From contig NZ_KZ679069.1 in NCBI RefSeq assembly GCF_003024195.1, positions 1 through 42,188 of the forward strand: a DNA stretch of 42,188 nucleotides, in the 5' to 3' direction. The stretch is from Streptomyces dioscori (GTDB taxonomy: Bacteria > Actinomycetota > Actinomycetes > Streptomycetales > Streptomycetaceae). Numbering within the stretch: the first letter of the stretch is position 1; every line of letters starts with the position of its first letter. The notes below the pieces were generated by a model. That model searched no databases, was not told where the DNA came from, and saw only the letters and a list, made by a program, of their open reading frames with translations. Positions 24,149-33,058 of the stretch are shown one piece after another. Made by a program: the position numbers and the translations under genes.

Positions 24149-24427
24149 TCAACGGCCGTTGTCGTACTGGAAGTAGTAGCCGGAGGACGCGAAGTACTTG
24201 CACGCGACTGTGATGTCGTAATAGCGCCGGAACTCGTTCTGAACGGTCAAGCAGGAGGAGTAGGTGCCGAACGGCCCCTGCCACTGCAGGCTCTGGATGC
24301 CGGCGCTCGCCCTGTGAGACGCCTGCTGCGCCGCCTGCTCGCCGGCTTGCGCGGTCGCAGCGGCACCGGTGACAGCGCCGGCGGCGAGCGCCAACGCAAA
24401 TGCCGTCTGCATGATCTTCTTTAACAT
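24149..24427 (-). CDS. small secreted protein with one cysteine pair
   Basis: A 92-residue protein with a clear signal peptide: 'MLKKIMQTAFALALAAG' then small residues to 'ATAQA' (cleavage near residue 28). The mature part is about 64 residues: 'SLQWQGPFGTYSSCLTVQNEF' and 'YYDITVACKYFASSGYYFQYD'. The 'GPFxTYxxCxxxxxxxxxYY.I..C.Y......YYF.Y' pattern occurs in small secreted Streptomyces proteins of unknown function; the two cysteines (C59, C76) probably form a disulphide. ATG 24427 has GGGGGA a few bases before it. Stands alone, transcribed leftward. Confidence 0.75.
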   Translation of the reverse strand: MLKKIMQTAFALALAAGAVTGAAATAQAGEQAAQQASHRASAGIQSLQWQGPFGTYSSCLTVQNEFRRYYDITVACKYFASSGYYFQYDNGR

Positions 24428-24769
24428 GGTTCCCCCACAAGTCATCAGAAGCACGTGACCGGTCGGCTGTGGACCGGATCTGGCTTCATCCTGTGCTCGG
24501 CTTGATGTATGGGCAACTCCTTTCAACCCAGACCAAAATGCTTGGTTTTGCGGGGGCTGCGCGGGCGGGTGTCTTGCCGGTGGGTATGCCAGGCTCTCGG
24601 ATCGGGCTACGGACGGTGATGACGGCCGTGCCTCAGGTGGAGGACCGCATCGCTGCCGCATCGCCGCCGCTCGGAGGGGCCGTGCCGTTCTGCCTCAACG
24701 CGACGATGAGCCCGAGGAACGGGACAAGGAGCGGGACCAGGCCCGAGCCGTGCGGCCGCGTGCCGTGAC
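24428..24769. other. intergenic stretch
   Basis: No gene seen. It includes the presumed promoter of the small secreted protein and, at 24535-24551, a short imperfect dyad CAAAA...TTTTG. Confidence 0.4.
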
Positions 24770-25699
24770 TCACGCCGCCGCGGTGCGGTACGTGCTGGGG
24801 CTGAGGCCCTTGTGGCGTTTGAAGGCGGCGCTGAAGCCGAAGGCGTCGGCGTAGCCGACGGTCTTGGCGATCTGGGCGATGCTGAGGTCGGTGTCGGCCA
24901 GGAGTGCCACGGCGTCGTCCATGCGGCACTCGGTGAGGTAGGTGAGGGGCGGACGGCCCATCAGCTCGGTGAAGCGCCGGGCGAACAGTGCCCGGGAGAC
25001 CCCGGCTTGAGCGGCCAGCGACGCGACCGTCCAGCTCTCGGCGGGCCGCCCGTGGAAGGCGTGCAGAGCGGGGGCCAGGACCGGGTCGGCGAGGCCGCGG
25101 TACCAGCCGGGCGCGTCGGCGCCCGCCCGGTCGAACCAGGTGCGCAGCGTGCAGACCAGAGCCCAGTCGAGGAGCCGGTCCATCAGGGCCTGCGAACCGA
25201 CGGAGAGTCGGGCGGCGTCGGCGGCGGAGTTCTCCAGCCAGGCGCAGGCCTCGGCGTCCTCGGCGACGACCAGGACGGGCGGCAGGGCGCGCAGGAGCCG
25301 TTCGTGGCGGTGCCCAGAGGCGCGGTAGGCGCCCACGATCAGCGCGGTCGCACCCTCCGGACCGGTGCCCCAGTGGATGCCGTCGAGTTCCTGGCCGTCG
25401 CACGCGGCGTCCGGGGCGAAGCAGTTGATCTCGTATGCGGTGTGGGGGCGGTGGACAGTGGCAGGCTCGTCCGCGAGGCGGAACCGTGCGGGGCCCCGGA
25501 CGAGGGCGGTGTCGCCCGCGCCGATCGCCCGCTCGGTACCGTCGGACAGCAGCAGTGTGCCGCCACCGCGCAGCACGCTCACCATGGTGAGCGGAGCGGC
25601 GTCGGCGAAGGTGATACTCCAGGGCGCCGTCAGGACGGCATGGCTGACGACCGAGCCCTCGGCCCGGATGCCGCTCAGTAGTGAACTCAGAGGATCCAC
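24770..25699 (-). CDS. AraC-family regulator (AraC_binding cupin_6 type)
   Basis: A 309-residue regulator. The N-terminal half ('MDPLSSLLSGIRAEGSVVSHAVLTAPWSITF', 'TMVSVLRGGGTLLL', 'GAGDTALVRGPARFRLADEP') is the cupin domain common in regulators that control neighbouring reductases. The C-terminal HTH region reads 'WTVASLAAQAGVSRALFARRFTELMGRPPLTYLTECRMDDA' and 'SIAQIAKTVGYADAFGFSAAFKRHKGLSPSTYR', a complete AraC signature. Start is GTG 25699, without a strong ribosome site. It is divergent from the quinone reductase with 110 bases between starts, containing two palindromes; control of that gene is the simplest reading. Confidence 0.92.
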   Translation of the reverse strand: MDPLSSLLSGIRAEGSVVSHAVLTAPWSITFADAAPLTMVSVLRGGGTLLLSDGTERAIGAGDTALVRGPARFRLADEPATVHRPHTAYEINCFAPDAACDGQELDGIHWGTGPEGATALIVGAYRASGHRHERLLRALPPVLVVAEDAEACAWLENSAADAARLSVGSQALMDRLLDWALVCTLRTWFDRAGADAPGWYRGLADPVLAPALHAFHGRPAESWTVASLAAQAGVSRALFARRFTELMGRPPLTYLTECRMDDAVALLADTDLSIAQIAKTVGYADAFGFSAAFKRHKGLSPSTYRTAAA

Positions 25700-25704
25700 A
25701 GCAC

Positions 25705-25745
25705 GATCGTAGACGATCTCCTATGTATGGGAGCGTTTCTCCCAT
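25705..25745. promoter_or_regulatory. two palindromes in the AraC/quinone-reductase divergent region
   Basis: GATCGT-AG-ACGATC (25705-25718) and ATGGGAG-CGTTT-CTCCCAT (25727-25745) are both perfect dyads between the two starts. One or both are probably the operator of the AraC protein or a promoter-overlapping site. Confidence 0.6.
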
Positions 25746-25809
25746 GGATCATCCACGGCGGCGCGGTTGTACTGGACTCACTGCACAGATCGAGCCTTCG
25801 GGAGACACC

Positions 25810-26490
25810 GTGCCGCAGCACAGCAGTGACACCAGGACAGCCCTCGTGGTCGTCGCGCACCACCGCAGCGATTCCCTCACCGCCCACACCGCCCGCCGCG
25901 CGGCTGCCCAGATCGAGGCCGCCGGATACCGCATCGACCTGCTCGACCTGCACGCCGAGGGGTTCGACCCGCGGATGAACACGGAGGATCAGCCGGACTG
26001 GGGCAACCGGGACAAGCCGTACTCGGACGAGACACACGCCCACATGCGGCGGATCCTCGCCGCCGATGTCATCGTCGCCGTCTTCCCGGTGTACTGGCAG
26101 AGCGTGCCCGCCATCCTCAAGGGCTGGATCGACCGCGTATGGAACTATGGGTTCGCCTACGGCCGCAGCAAGCCCCGCCTGGCGGGCAGGCGCATGCTGT
26201 GGCTGGCGCTGGCCGGTGCCACCGCCGACGACCCCATCGCGGAGTCGATGCAGTCCGTCCTCGAAGCCAACCTGAGCGACGGCATCGCTTACTACTGCGG
26301 CTTCTCCCGCTCCACCGTAGGGCTGCTCCTGGACGCGGAGGAGCGACCGCAGCGCATCGACGCCGACGGCGTTCTGCTGGTCGGCGAAGCGGTCGCCGGC
26401 GCCGAGCGCAAGGCGCAGTACACCGATTTCGACCGTCGGGCACGGAGGTTCGTGGAGGAGTTCCTCGCGGACGAACTCGTCGCGGCCTGA
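25810..26490 (+). CDS. flavodoxin-fold NAD(P)H:quinone oxidoreductase (MdaB/KefF-like)
   Basis: A 226-residue FMN- or FAD-dependent quinone reductase. Flavodoxin-like features: 'TALVVVAHHRSDSLTAHTARRAAAQIEAAGYRIDLLDLHAEGFDP' (first strand, phosphate loop and helix), 'DVIVAVFPVYWQSVPAILKGWIDRVWNYGFAYG' (the family 'P(L/V)YWxxxPAxLKGWIDR' motif) and 'YYCGF'. Two-electron reduction of quinones protects against redox stress. GTG 25810 has GGGAG a few bases upstream and fits the family start; the open frame extends to 25681 but overlaps the divergent AraC start. Likely regulated by that AraC protein. Followed by an IS5 relic. Confidence 0.9.
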   Translation: MPQHSSDTRTALVVVAHHRSDSLTAHTARRAAAQIEAAGYRIDLLDLHAEGFDPRMNTEDQPDWGNRDKPYSDETHAHMRRILAADVIVAVFPVYWQSVPAILKGWIDRVWNYGFAYGRSKPRLAGRRMLWLALAGATADDPIAESMQSVLEANLSDGIAYYCGFSRSTVGLLLDAEERPQRIDADGVLLVGEAVAGAERKAQYTDFDRRARRFVEEFLADELVAA

Positions 26491-26584
26491 CGGCCGCCGC
26501 ATCGCGTGGGCCGACACTGCGGCAGTCGGTGCGGAACCTGGCGGCCCGGTGCGCAGTGGCGGACGCGCGCGGGTCTGCTCGTTG

Positions 26585-27424
26585 GTCTGGTTGTGGCGAA
26601 GCGTCGGTCGCGGCCGTGGATCGTGTCGGATGAACTGTGGTCGCTCATCGAGCCGTTGCTGCCCGTGCCGGCGCCGATGCTGGTCAAGGGCAGGCCGCGG
26701 GTCCCGGACCGCCAGGTGCTGTGCGGGATGCTGTTTGTGCCGCACACCGGCATCCAGTGAAGGTACCTGCCCCAGGAGCTGGGATTCGGGTCGGGGATGA
26801 CCTGCTGGCGGCGTCTGTCAGCGTCTGTCGGCATGGTACGAGGCAGGTGTCTGGGACCGGCTGCATGTGCTGCTGCCAGAGAAGCTGCGGTCGAAGAACC
26901 AGCTCGACGGGGACCGGGCGGTGATCGACTCCTCCCACGTCCGGGCTGCTCGAAGGGGCGAAAAAGCGGTCCCGGCCCGGCCGGCCGCGCATGGCCGGGC
27001 AGCAAGCACCACCTCATCGTCGACGGCCGGGGCATCCCGCTCGTGGTCACGCTGACCAGCGGCAATCGCAGCGATGTCACCCCATTCCTGCCGCTGCCGG
27101 ACGAGATCCCGGCAGTGGCAGGCCGGGTCGGCAGACCGCGTGGGCGCCCCGATGCCCCGCCGGCCGACCACGGCTACGACCACGACAAGTACCGCCGCCT
27201 GCTGTGGCAGCGCGGACTCCGCCCCGTGATCGCTAAGCGAGGCGAACGTCACGGCACCGGCTTGGGCATCTTCCGCTACGTCGTCGAGCGCACGATCGCC
27301 TGACTCCACGGGTTCCGCCGTCTGCGCATCCGCCGGGAAAGACGCGACGACATCCAGGAAGCCTTCCGCGCATTCGCCGTCCGCCTGATCACGCACTGCT
27401 ACGTCCGACGGCTCTGTCAGGGAC
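26585..27424 (+). pseudogene. IS5-family transposase relic
   Basis: Frames joined give 'KRRSRPWIVSDELWSLIEPLLP', 'WYEAGVWDRL'-like text, 'AVIDSSHVRA', 'GSKHHLIVDGRGIPLVVTLTSGNRSDVTPFLPL', 'PPADHGYDHDKYRRLLWQRG' and 'FRRLRIRRERRDDIQEAF': an IS5-type DDE transposase (DSS, D, ...E). Lesions: TGA at 26758-26760, a 10-bp duplication CGTCTGTCAG near 26810-26830 that shifts the frame, another shift near 26950 and TGA at 27301-27303 where the family has Trp. It is dead. I could not find its terminal inverted repeats. Confidence 0.8.
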
Positions 27425-27635
27425 AGTAAGCAGCTGGATCGGGTTGGGCACGGGTGCAGCGCGAGTACGCAACGGGGGAGGCCGACGAGGATTTGCTGCT
27501 GACACGGCCGGGTTTCGACGGTCCCTCTGGAGACACCGGATGTGGCCCGCGTCGATGCCACCAGGGCAGGGCAAGAAGGAGGGCTGCCCAGGTGCGTCCG
27601 TGTGCGTCCGTCGGCCGTCTGCGCCGCGCCTGCAC
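27425..27635. other. gap between the IS5 relic and the catabolic operon
   Basis: No gene seen and no convincing terminator for the minus-strand operon that ends at 27636. Confidence 0.4.
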
Positions 27636-28094
27636 TCAGGCGTAGTGCCGGTACACGGCCTGCGCCACACACGCGGGCTTGGTGTTGCCTTCGACCTCGA
27701 CCGTGAAAGTCAGCTGCATCTGCACACCGTTGCCCTTCACCTCCTCGACCGAGCCGACCGTGCCGTGCAGCCGGATCTTGGCGCCGACCGGCACCGGGCT
27801 GGGGAAGCGGACCTTCTCCAGGCCGTAGTTGACGCTCATGGAGACGTCCTGGATCTCCAGCAGGTCACCGAAGAGCGGGATGTTGAGTGCGAGCGTGAGG
27901 TAGCCGTGGACGATGGGCCCGCCGAACGGGCCCTCCTTCGCGCGCTGCGGGTCGGTGTGGATCCACTGGTGGTCGTCAGTGGCGTCGGCGAAGGTGTTCA
28001 CCCGCTCCTGCGTGATCTCCAGCCAGTCGGTACGGCCGAGGTCGCTGTCGGCGAGGGCGATGAGGCCGTCGAGGCCCTTGGCGGTGGTCGTCAT
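27636..28094 (-). CDS. MaoC-like (R)-specific enoyl-CoA hydratase
   Basis: A 152-residue hot-dog-fold hydratase. The hydratase-2 motif is 'ATDDHQWIHTDPQRAKEGPFGGPIVHGYLTLAL': Asp in 'DDHQWIH' and His in 'IHTDP' are the catalytic pair. Other family stretches: 'LEKVRFPSPVPVGAKIRLHG'. It hydrates trans-2-enoyl-CoA. ATG at 28094 has AAAGG upstream. Last gene of a minus-strand operon with the AMP-ligase, amidohydrolase and SDR genes; the 34-base gap to the ligase stop suggests co-transcription. The set implies stepwise breakdown of an acyl-CoA, probably aromatic- or lipid-derived. Intact. Confidence 0.93.
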   Translation of the reverse strand: MTTTAKGLDGLIALADSDLGRTDWLEITQERVNTFADATDDHQWIHTDPQRAKEGPFGGPIVHGYLTLALNIPLFGDLLEIQDVSMSVNYGLEKVRFPSPVPVGAKIRLHGTVGSVEEVKGNGVQMQLTFTVEVEGNTKPACVAQAVYRHYA

Positions 28095-28128
28095 GGAACA
28101 TTGCCTTTCAGGTGGTGATGAGGAAGTC

Positions 28129-29676
28129 TCAGTTGTCGGGAGTCAGCTGGTGGGACCGGGGCGGGTAGGTGTCGAGCACGGCCGGTTTGACGATCTTTCC
28201 CGAGGCTGTGCGGGGCAGTTCGGGAGCGAAGACCACGGTCTTGGGGATCTTGTACTTGGCGAGTCGACCGTGCAGATGCGCGAGAACCTCGGAATCATCG
28301 GGCCGGGCTCCGGTCGCCAGGACCACGACCGCGTGGCCGACCTCGCCCCATACGGCGTCCGGCACCCCGACGACCGCGCACTCGGCCACCGACGGGTGGC
28401 TCAGCAGGGCGTCCTCGACCTCGGCCGGGTACACGTTCTCCCCGCCGGAGACGAATATGTCCTTGACCCGGTCGACGATGTAGGCGTACCCGTCGTCGTC
28501 CGTCCGCGCGACGTCGCCGGTGCGCAGCCAGCCGTCGTCGCTGACGGCCGCCGCGGTGTCCTCGGGCCGGTTCCAGTAACCGCGCATGACGTTCGGGCCC
28601 TGCACGAGGACCTCGCCGCGCTCACCGGGCCCCGCGTCACGCCCGTCGGGGAGGGTGATCCGGGTGTCGGTGAAGAAGTGTGGCACTCCGGCGGACCCCG
28701 CCTTCGCCGACGACTGCTCCCGGTCGAGGAAGAGCACACCGGGTGACGCCTCGGTCAGGCCGTACCCCTGGCTGATGGCCAGGCCCCGGGCGAGGTAGGT
28801 CCTCAGGGTGCGGGCCGAGACGGGCGCGCCGCCGCAGTTCAGGGAGCGCAGGCTGGACAGGTCGGCGTCCGCCCACCGAGGCTGCGCGGCCATCGCGTCG
28901 TACATGGTGGGGACGCCGAACATGTACGTCACCCCCCGCTCCTCGATGAGGTCGAGGACGCGTGCCGCGTCGAAGCTCTCCAGGAGCACCACTCGGCCGC
29001 CCTTGAGGAGCGTGGGCAGGCAGGTCATGTTGAGGCCCGCGGTGTGGAAGAGCGGGGCGACGACCAGCGTCACCTCGTCGGTGCTCAGGTCGGCGTCGAC
29101 CAGGACGTTGACGCTGTTCCAGGTGATGTTGGCGTGGGTGAGCACGGCCCCCTTGGGGCGCCCCGTCGTTCCGGAGGTGTACATGATGATGCAGGCATCG
29201 TCCGGGCCGACGGTCATGTCCAGCGGGCCGGTGCCGCTGCCGGCGAGCAACTCCGCGTAGCCGAGGGCGGCGTCCGCGGGTGTTCCGAGGGTGATCCGGT
29301 GCCTGATCCCGCTGCCCGCGGCGGCCTCGATGGCCGTGGCGGTGTGTGCGGGACCGTGTACCAGCACGGTGCTGCCGGAGTCGGCGAGGCTGTACGCCAG
29401 TTCCGGTGCGGCCAGCCGGGTGTTGAGCGGCACGAAGACCGCGCCGGGCGTTCCGGCCGCGAACAGCGTCTCCAGGAACGACGGCTGGTTGGGCCCGAGC
29501 TAGGCGACCCGGTCACCGCGGGCCACCCCGAGGGAGCGCAGCGCGTGGGCCAGTCGCAGCACCCGTTCGTGCAGTTCCCGGTAGGTCAGTTCCGTGTCCT
29601 GGTGGACGACCGCTGTACGCTCCGGTGTTTTGCGGGCCCGGCGCGCGGGCCAGGAACCGATGCCGTGGTTCAGCAC
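28129..29676 (-). pseudogene. AMP-forming acyl-CoA synthetase interrupted by TAG
   Basis: Full-length family member (515 codons) with one in-frame stop. GTG 29676 has AAGGAGGG six bases upstream and leads into 'LNHGIGSWPARRARKTPERTAVV' and 'LTYRELHERVLRLAHALRSLGV'. Codon 59 is TAG (29502-29500); the same frame continues 'LGPNQPSFLETLFA'. Beyond it all acyl-adenylate motifs are intact: 'IIMYTSGTTGRPKGAVLTH' (P loop), 'GYGLTEASPG', 'GDVARTDDDGYAYIVDRVKD' and the final catalytic Lys in 'PRTASGKIVKP'. Translation could restart near 29433 ('MPLNTRLAAPE'), giving a 434-residue product that lacks the first 80 residues. One substitution suffices, so read-through, error and true inactivation are all possible. 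Confidence 0.85.
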
Positions 29677-30601
29677 GGCGCCCTCCTTGTGAGACGTTCA
29701 CAGTCGTTGGTTTTGAGTCCTTGACCAGACCGAGCAGCCGGGCGGCGTTCTCCTTGAGGATCTTGCGCCGGACCTCGGGTTTGAGGTCGAGCTGCTCGAA
29801 GTCGGCGAGCCACCGGTCGGGGGTGATGACCGGGTAGTCCGAGCCGAAGAGCACCTTGTCCTGCAGCAGGGAGTTGGCGTAGCGCACGAGCTGGGGCGGG
29901 AAGTACTTCGGCGACCAGCCCGAGAGGTCGATGTACACGTGCGGTTTGTGTGTCGCGACGGCCAGCGCCTCGTCCTGCCACGGAAAGGAGGGGTGGGCCA
30001 GGATGATGCGCAGCTCGGGGAAGTCCACGGCCACGTCGTCGACGAGCATCGGGTTGGAGTACTTCAGCCGGATGCCGCCGCCCCCGGGCACGCCGGCGCC
30101 GATCCCGGTCTGCCCGGTGTGGAACAGGGCGGGGACGCCGAGTTCCTCGATCGCCTCGTAGAGCGGGTACGCCATCCGGTCGTCGGGGGAGAACGCCTGG
30201 ACGCTCGGGTGGAACTTGAACCCGCGCACTCCGTGCTCCTCGACCAGACGGCGGGCTTCGCGCGCACCCGCCCGGCCCTTGTGCGGGTCGACGCTGGCGA
30301 AGGGGATGAGGACGTCGCCGTGTACGGCGCAGCTCCCGGCCACCTCCTCGTTGGCGATGCGGGGATGGCCGGTGGCGTGCTCGGCGTCCACGGTGAACAC
30401 CACGGCCGCCATGTGGCGTTCCCGGTAGTACGCGGCCATCTCGTCTATGGACGGCTGCCGGTGGCCGTGGGCCTTGAAGTACTCCTCGGAGGCGCCGAAG
30501 AGTTCGGGGCTCAGCGCTCCGTGACCGCTCTTGGAGATCTCCGCGTGGGTGTGGACGTCGATCGCGGCCAGCGCGGCGACGTCGATGGCCTGGTCGCTCA
30601 T
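29513..30601 (-). CDS. amidohydrolase (Amidohydro_2) with C-terminal overrun
   Basis: TIM-barrel metal-dependent hydrolase or decarboxylase. 'AIDVHTHAEI' (HxH metal motif) is at residues 13-22 after ATG 30601; then 'GVRGFKFHPSVQAFSPDD', 'ALFHTGQTGIGAG', 'LRIILAHPSFPW' and 'LFGSDYPVITPDR' (metal Asp). Relatives end near 'ENAARLLGL' (residue about 300). Here the frame goes on for about 60 residues of unrelated sequence, overlapping the ligase gene by 164 bases. One base more or less near 29700-29730 would give an early stop ('...CAACGACTGTGA'), so a small indel is likely. It is downstream of the SDR gene by one base, consistent with a tight operon. Confidence 0.82.
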   Translation of the reverse strand: MSDQAIDVAALAAIDVHTHAEISKSGHGALSPELFGASEEYFKAHGHRQPSIDEMAAYYRERHMAAVVFTVDAEHATGHPRIANEEVAGSCAVHGDVLIPFASVDPHKGRAGAREARRLVEEHGVRGFKFHPSVQAFSPDDRMAYPLYEAIEELGVPALFHTGQTGIGAGVPGGGGIRLKYSNPMLVDDVAVDFPELRIILAHPSFPWQDEALAVATHKPHVYIDLSGWSPKYFPPQLVRYANSLLQDKVLFGSDYPVITPDRWLADFEQLDLKPEVRRKILKENAARLLGLVKDSKPTTVNVSQGGRRAEPRHRFLARAPGPQNTGAYSGRPPGHGTDLPGTARTGAATGPRAALPRGGPR

Positions 30602-30602
30602 T

Positions 30603-31518
30603 TCAGGCCTCCGGGGCCTTCGGGGCGGGGATGCCGTACGTCTCGGGCTCGGCGCCGACGCCCTCGTGCCATCGTTCGGCGATCGTGTCGGCGCTCCAGC
30701 CACCGTCGGCGAAGGCGACCGCCTTCTCCGCCGGGTGGGACCAGAGCGCGAGCCGGTCACCGCCGATGCCGATGGCCTGGCCGGTGACGTCCTTGGAGCT
30801 GTCGGAGCCGAGGAAGGTGATGAGGCCGGCCACGTCCTCCACGGTGCCGAGGCCCTCGTCCTTGCGCAGCCAGTCGGGGAGCGGTGCGCCGGTGCGCTCG
30901 GCCTCCTCGATGACCGGCCCGAAGGCCGGGATGGTCTTGGTCATCTCGGTGGCCGCGACCGGCACGATCGCGTTCACGGTGATGTTCGCGCGGGACAGTT
31001 CCATGGCCCAGGTGCGGGCCATCGCGACGATGCCGGCCTTGGCGGCGGCGTAGTTGGTCTGCCCATTGCCTCGCTGGCCGGCGGGGGAGGAGATCAGCAC
31101 GATGCGGCCGCCCTCGCCCTGCTCGCGCATCCGCACCGCGGCGGAGCGGGCACAGGTGACAGGTGAAGGTACCGCGCAGGTGCACCCTGACCACGTCGTC
31201 GAAGTCGTCGTCGGTCATCTTCCACAGCACCCGGTCGCGCAGGATGCCGGCGTTGGTGACGAGGACGTCGAGGCGTCCGAACTCCCGCACCGCGGTCTCG
31301 GTCAGCAGTTCGGCCGCTTCGCTGTCGCCGACGGCGGCCACCGCGCCGGTCGCCTTGCCGCCGGCTTCCGTGATGGCGGCGACGGCCGCGTCGACCACCT
31401 TTGCGTCGACGTCGTTGACGACGACGGAGGCTCCGGCCGCGGCGAGCGCCTCGGCGTAGGCCAGTCCAAGGCCGCGTCCGCTTCCGGTGACGACGGCGAC
31501 TTTGCCGTGCAGGTCCAT
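30603..31518 (-). pseudogene. SDR-family dehydrogenase with one-base insertion
   Basis: The first frame from ATG 31518 reads 'VAVVTGSGRGLGLAYAEALAAAG' (TGxxxGxG cofactor loop), 'VLVTNAGILRDRVLWKMTDDDFDDV', 'RVHLRGTF'. At about 31160 an extra base (CACAGGTGACAGGTG on the plus strand) shifts the frame; the second frame then gives 'GRIVLISSPAGQRGNGQTNYAAAKAGIVAMARTWA' (Ser, YxxxK) and 'GQAIGIGGDRLALWSHPAEKA', ending at 30603. The gene is otherwise complete at about 304 codons. The long C-terminus with 'GIGGDRLALWSHP' resembles the dehydrogenase part of peroxisomal multifunctional-type enzymes, matching the adjacent MaoC hydratase. Confidence 0.85.
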
Positions 31519-31539
31519 GACTGCCCCTCTTCGCTATTG

Positions 31540-31597
31540 ACAGGAATCCTGTTGGTTCGACGACTCCAGTGTTCTCATTCATCAGGAATCCTGTCAA
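31540..31597. promoter_or_regulatory. two palindromic operators between the SDR operon and MarR gene
   Basis: ACAGGA-A-TCCTGT (31540-31552) and the related CAGGAATCCTG (31583-31593, continuing GTCAA) share the 11-base core CAGGAATCCTG and have centres 42 bases apart, four helical turns. TTGACA overlaps the first site on the plus strand and the second on the minus strand (as TTGACAGG), so binding would block both divergent promoters. The MarR protein is the likely ligand. Confidence 0.8.
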
Positions 31598-31651
31598 TGG
31601 GCTAGGGTGAGTCGCCAGGAGGGACCGAACGGCCCGCAGCGGAGGCACGGC

Positions 31652-32107
31652 ATGACGGAGGCGGCGCAGCCGGTGGCCGGGAGTGAGGCGGAGGCGGGGC
31701 CTTCCCTGCTCTACCTGCTCAAGCGGGCGGAGCTCGTCGTACGGGCCCGGCTGGAGGAGCTGCTCAAGCCGGCCGGGGTCACGGCCCTGCAGTACACCGC
31801 GCTGACCGTGCTCGAACGGCATGACGGCGTATCGGCCGCCCAGCTCGCGCGGGACTCCTTCGTCACCGCCCAGTCGATGGCGGACATGGTCCGTGCGCTG
31901 GAGAGCCGCGGCTTGGTCCGGCGCGAGTCGAACCCGCGCAACCGGCGTGAAAAGGTCATCCGGCTCACGGATCCCGGACGCCGGCTGCTCGCCGACTACG
32001 CCGAGCAGGCCCGGCGCCTGGAGGAGCGCATGGTCACCGAACTGGCGCCCGCCGACGTCGAGCGCTTCCGGAACGCGCTGAAGAGCGCGCACCGGGCACT
32101 GTCCTGA
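31652..32107 (+). CDS. MarR-family transcriptional regulator
   Basis: A 151-residue winged-helix protein: 'LLYLLKRAELVVRARLEELLKPAGVTALQYTALTVLERHDGVSAAQLARDSFVTAQSMADMVRALESRGLVRRE', wing 'NRREKVIRLTDPGRRLL', then a dimerisation helix ending 'FRNALKSAHRALS'. ATG 31652 has GGAGG six bases upstream. It is divergent from the MaoC/ligase/amidohydrolase/SDR operon and the two palindromes between them suggest it represses both directions until an aromatic or acyl-CoA ligand binds. Intact, in contrast to two or three of the genes it probably controls. Confidence 0.93.
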   Translation: MTEAAQPVAGSEAEAGPSLLYLLKRAELVVRARLEELLKPAGVTALQYTALTVLERHDGVSAAQLARDSFVTAQSMADMVRALESRGLVRRESNPRNRREKVIRLTDPGRRLLADYAEQARRLEERMVTELAPADVERFRNALKSAHRALS

Positions 32108-32123
32108 CGTGACGCCGGGGCAC

Positions 32124-32420
32124 TCACGGCTTGGAGCGCTTCACCTCTTCCAGCTTGCGCGCCCGCGCGGCCTGCTCGAAGGGCGTGTCGCCGTGTGCCC
32201 TGCGGTCGCCCAGCGACGCGTAGAGCTCCGCGATCGCGGCGGAGTCGTGGTGGGACGCCAGCTCGGCCAGCTCGGGGGAGACGGTGGCGAGGATCTGCCG
32301 GAAGTGCAGTTCGGCGAGCGGCCCGAGGCGGTCGTAGATCTGGACGAAGACCTGCTGGGCGCGAGGCCGGTCCTCCTCCTCGGGCGGCTGTTCCCCGGCA
32401 TCGAGGCGATCTACCAGGAG
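32124..32420 (-). pseudogene. unrecognised protein, C-terminal remnant
   Basis: A minus-strand frame ends at 32124 and reads 'QQVFVQIYDRLGPLAELHFRQILATVSPELAELASHHDS' and 'AIAELYASLGDRRAHGDTPFEQAARARKLEEVKRSKP', with protein-like composition and codon use. Further upstream in the same frame (to 32591) the text becomes low-quality arginine-rich sequence, so the N-terminal part seems lost. I do not recognise the family. It converges with the MarR gene, 16 bases apart. Confidence 0.45.
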
Positions 32421-33058
32421 CGCCTGCAGACCTGGCGCGACTGGCAGCCGACGTCCTTGCGCGCGTTCGGGCCAACGATCGGTTGACTCCGGCGACGGGC
32501 CGACACCGCCGGCCGTCGGCCCGTTCCTGGTGTTCGGGCGCACATGCTGTCGGTACCCGACAGGCGTAGGACGTCGAACGCGGAAGCGCACGGGTTCGCA
32601 GAATCTGGCAACGGTCTGACGGAACTGGTTCGCCAGCTGGAGTTGCCGACGTGGAACGAGTGGGTTCGGTCCGGCTGGCCGTTGTGATCGGTCAAGCTCC
32701 GAGGTCGCGGGTGGGGTGAGTTCGCAACACCAGTGTGCCGCGCGGGTGAGTCCAGACAGTGTTGAAGCGAGGGTGGGTGATGGCCACCCCGCCCAGGCTT
32801 CCGGTGATCACGAATGAGACATTCATTGACGCTGGAGAATCGGTCGAGGGCGCCGCATCACGGCCCATAACGCGCAGGGCTGGTCAGTCTCGGAAGTGTG
32901 TGATCCGAATACGGAAGCAACCCTTTCAGAACGCGTCTGGCGCGAGCGAGTGCACCCTCGGGTTCTACCGATGATAACTGTCCGCATTGAATCTAGTGCA
33001 GTGAGTGACGTCTCTTTTAGTGTCAAACCGTCGCCAACACCGTATCCCTGGAGGATTC
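32421..33058. other. long gene-free stretch upstream of the esterase
   Basis: No gene recognised on either strand. The A+T content rises from about 32810 to 33050, which fits a promoter zone for the esterase gene; I could not pick a convincing -35/-10 pair. Confidence 0.4.
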
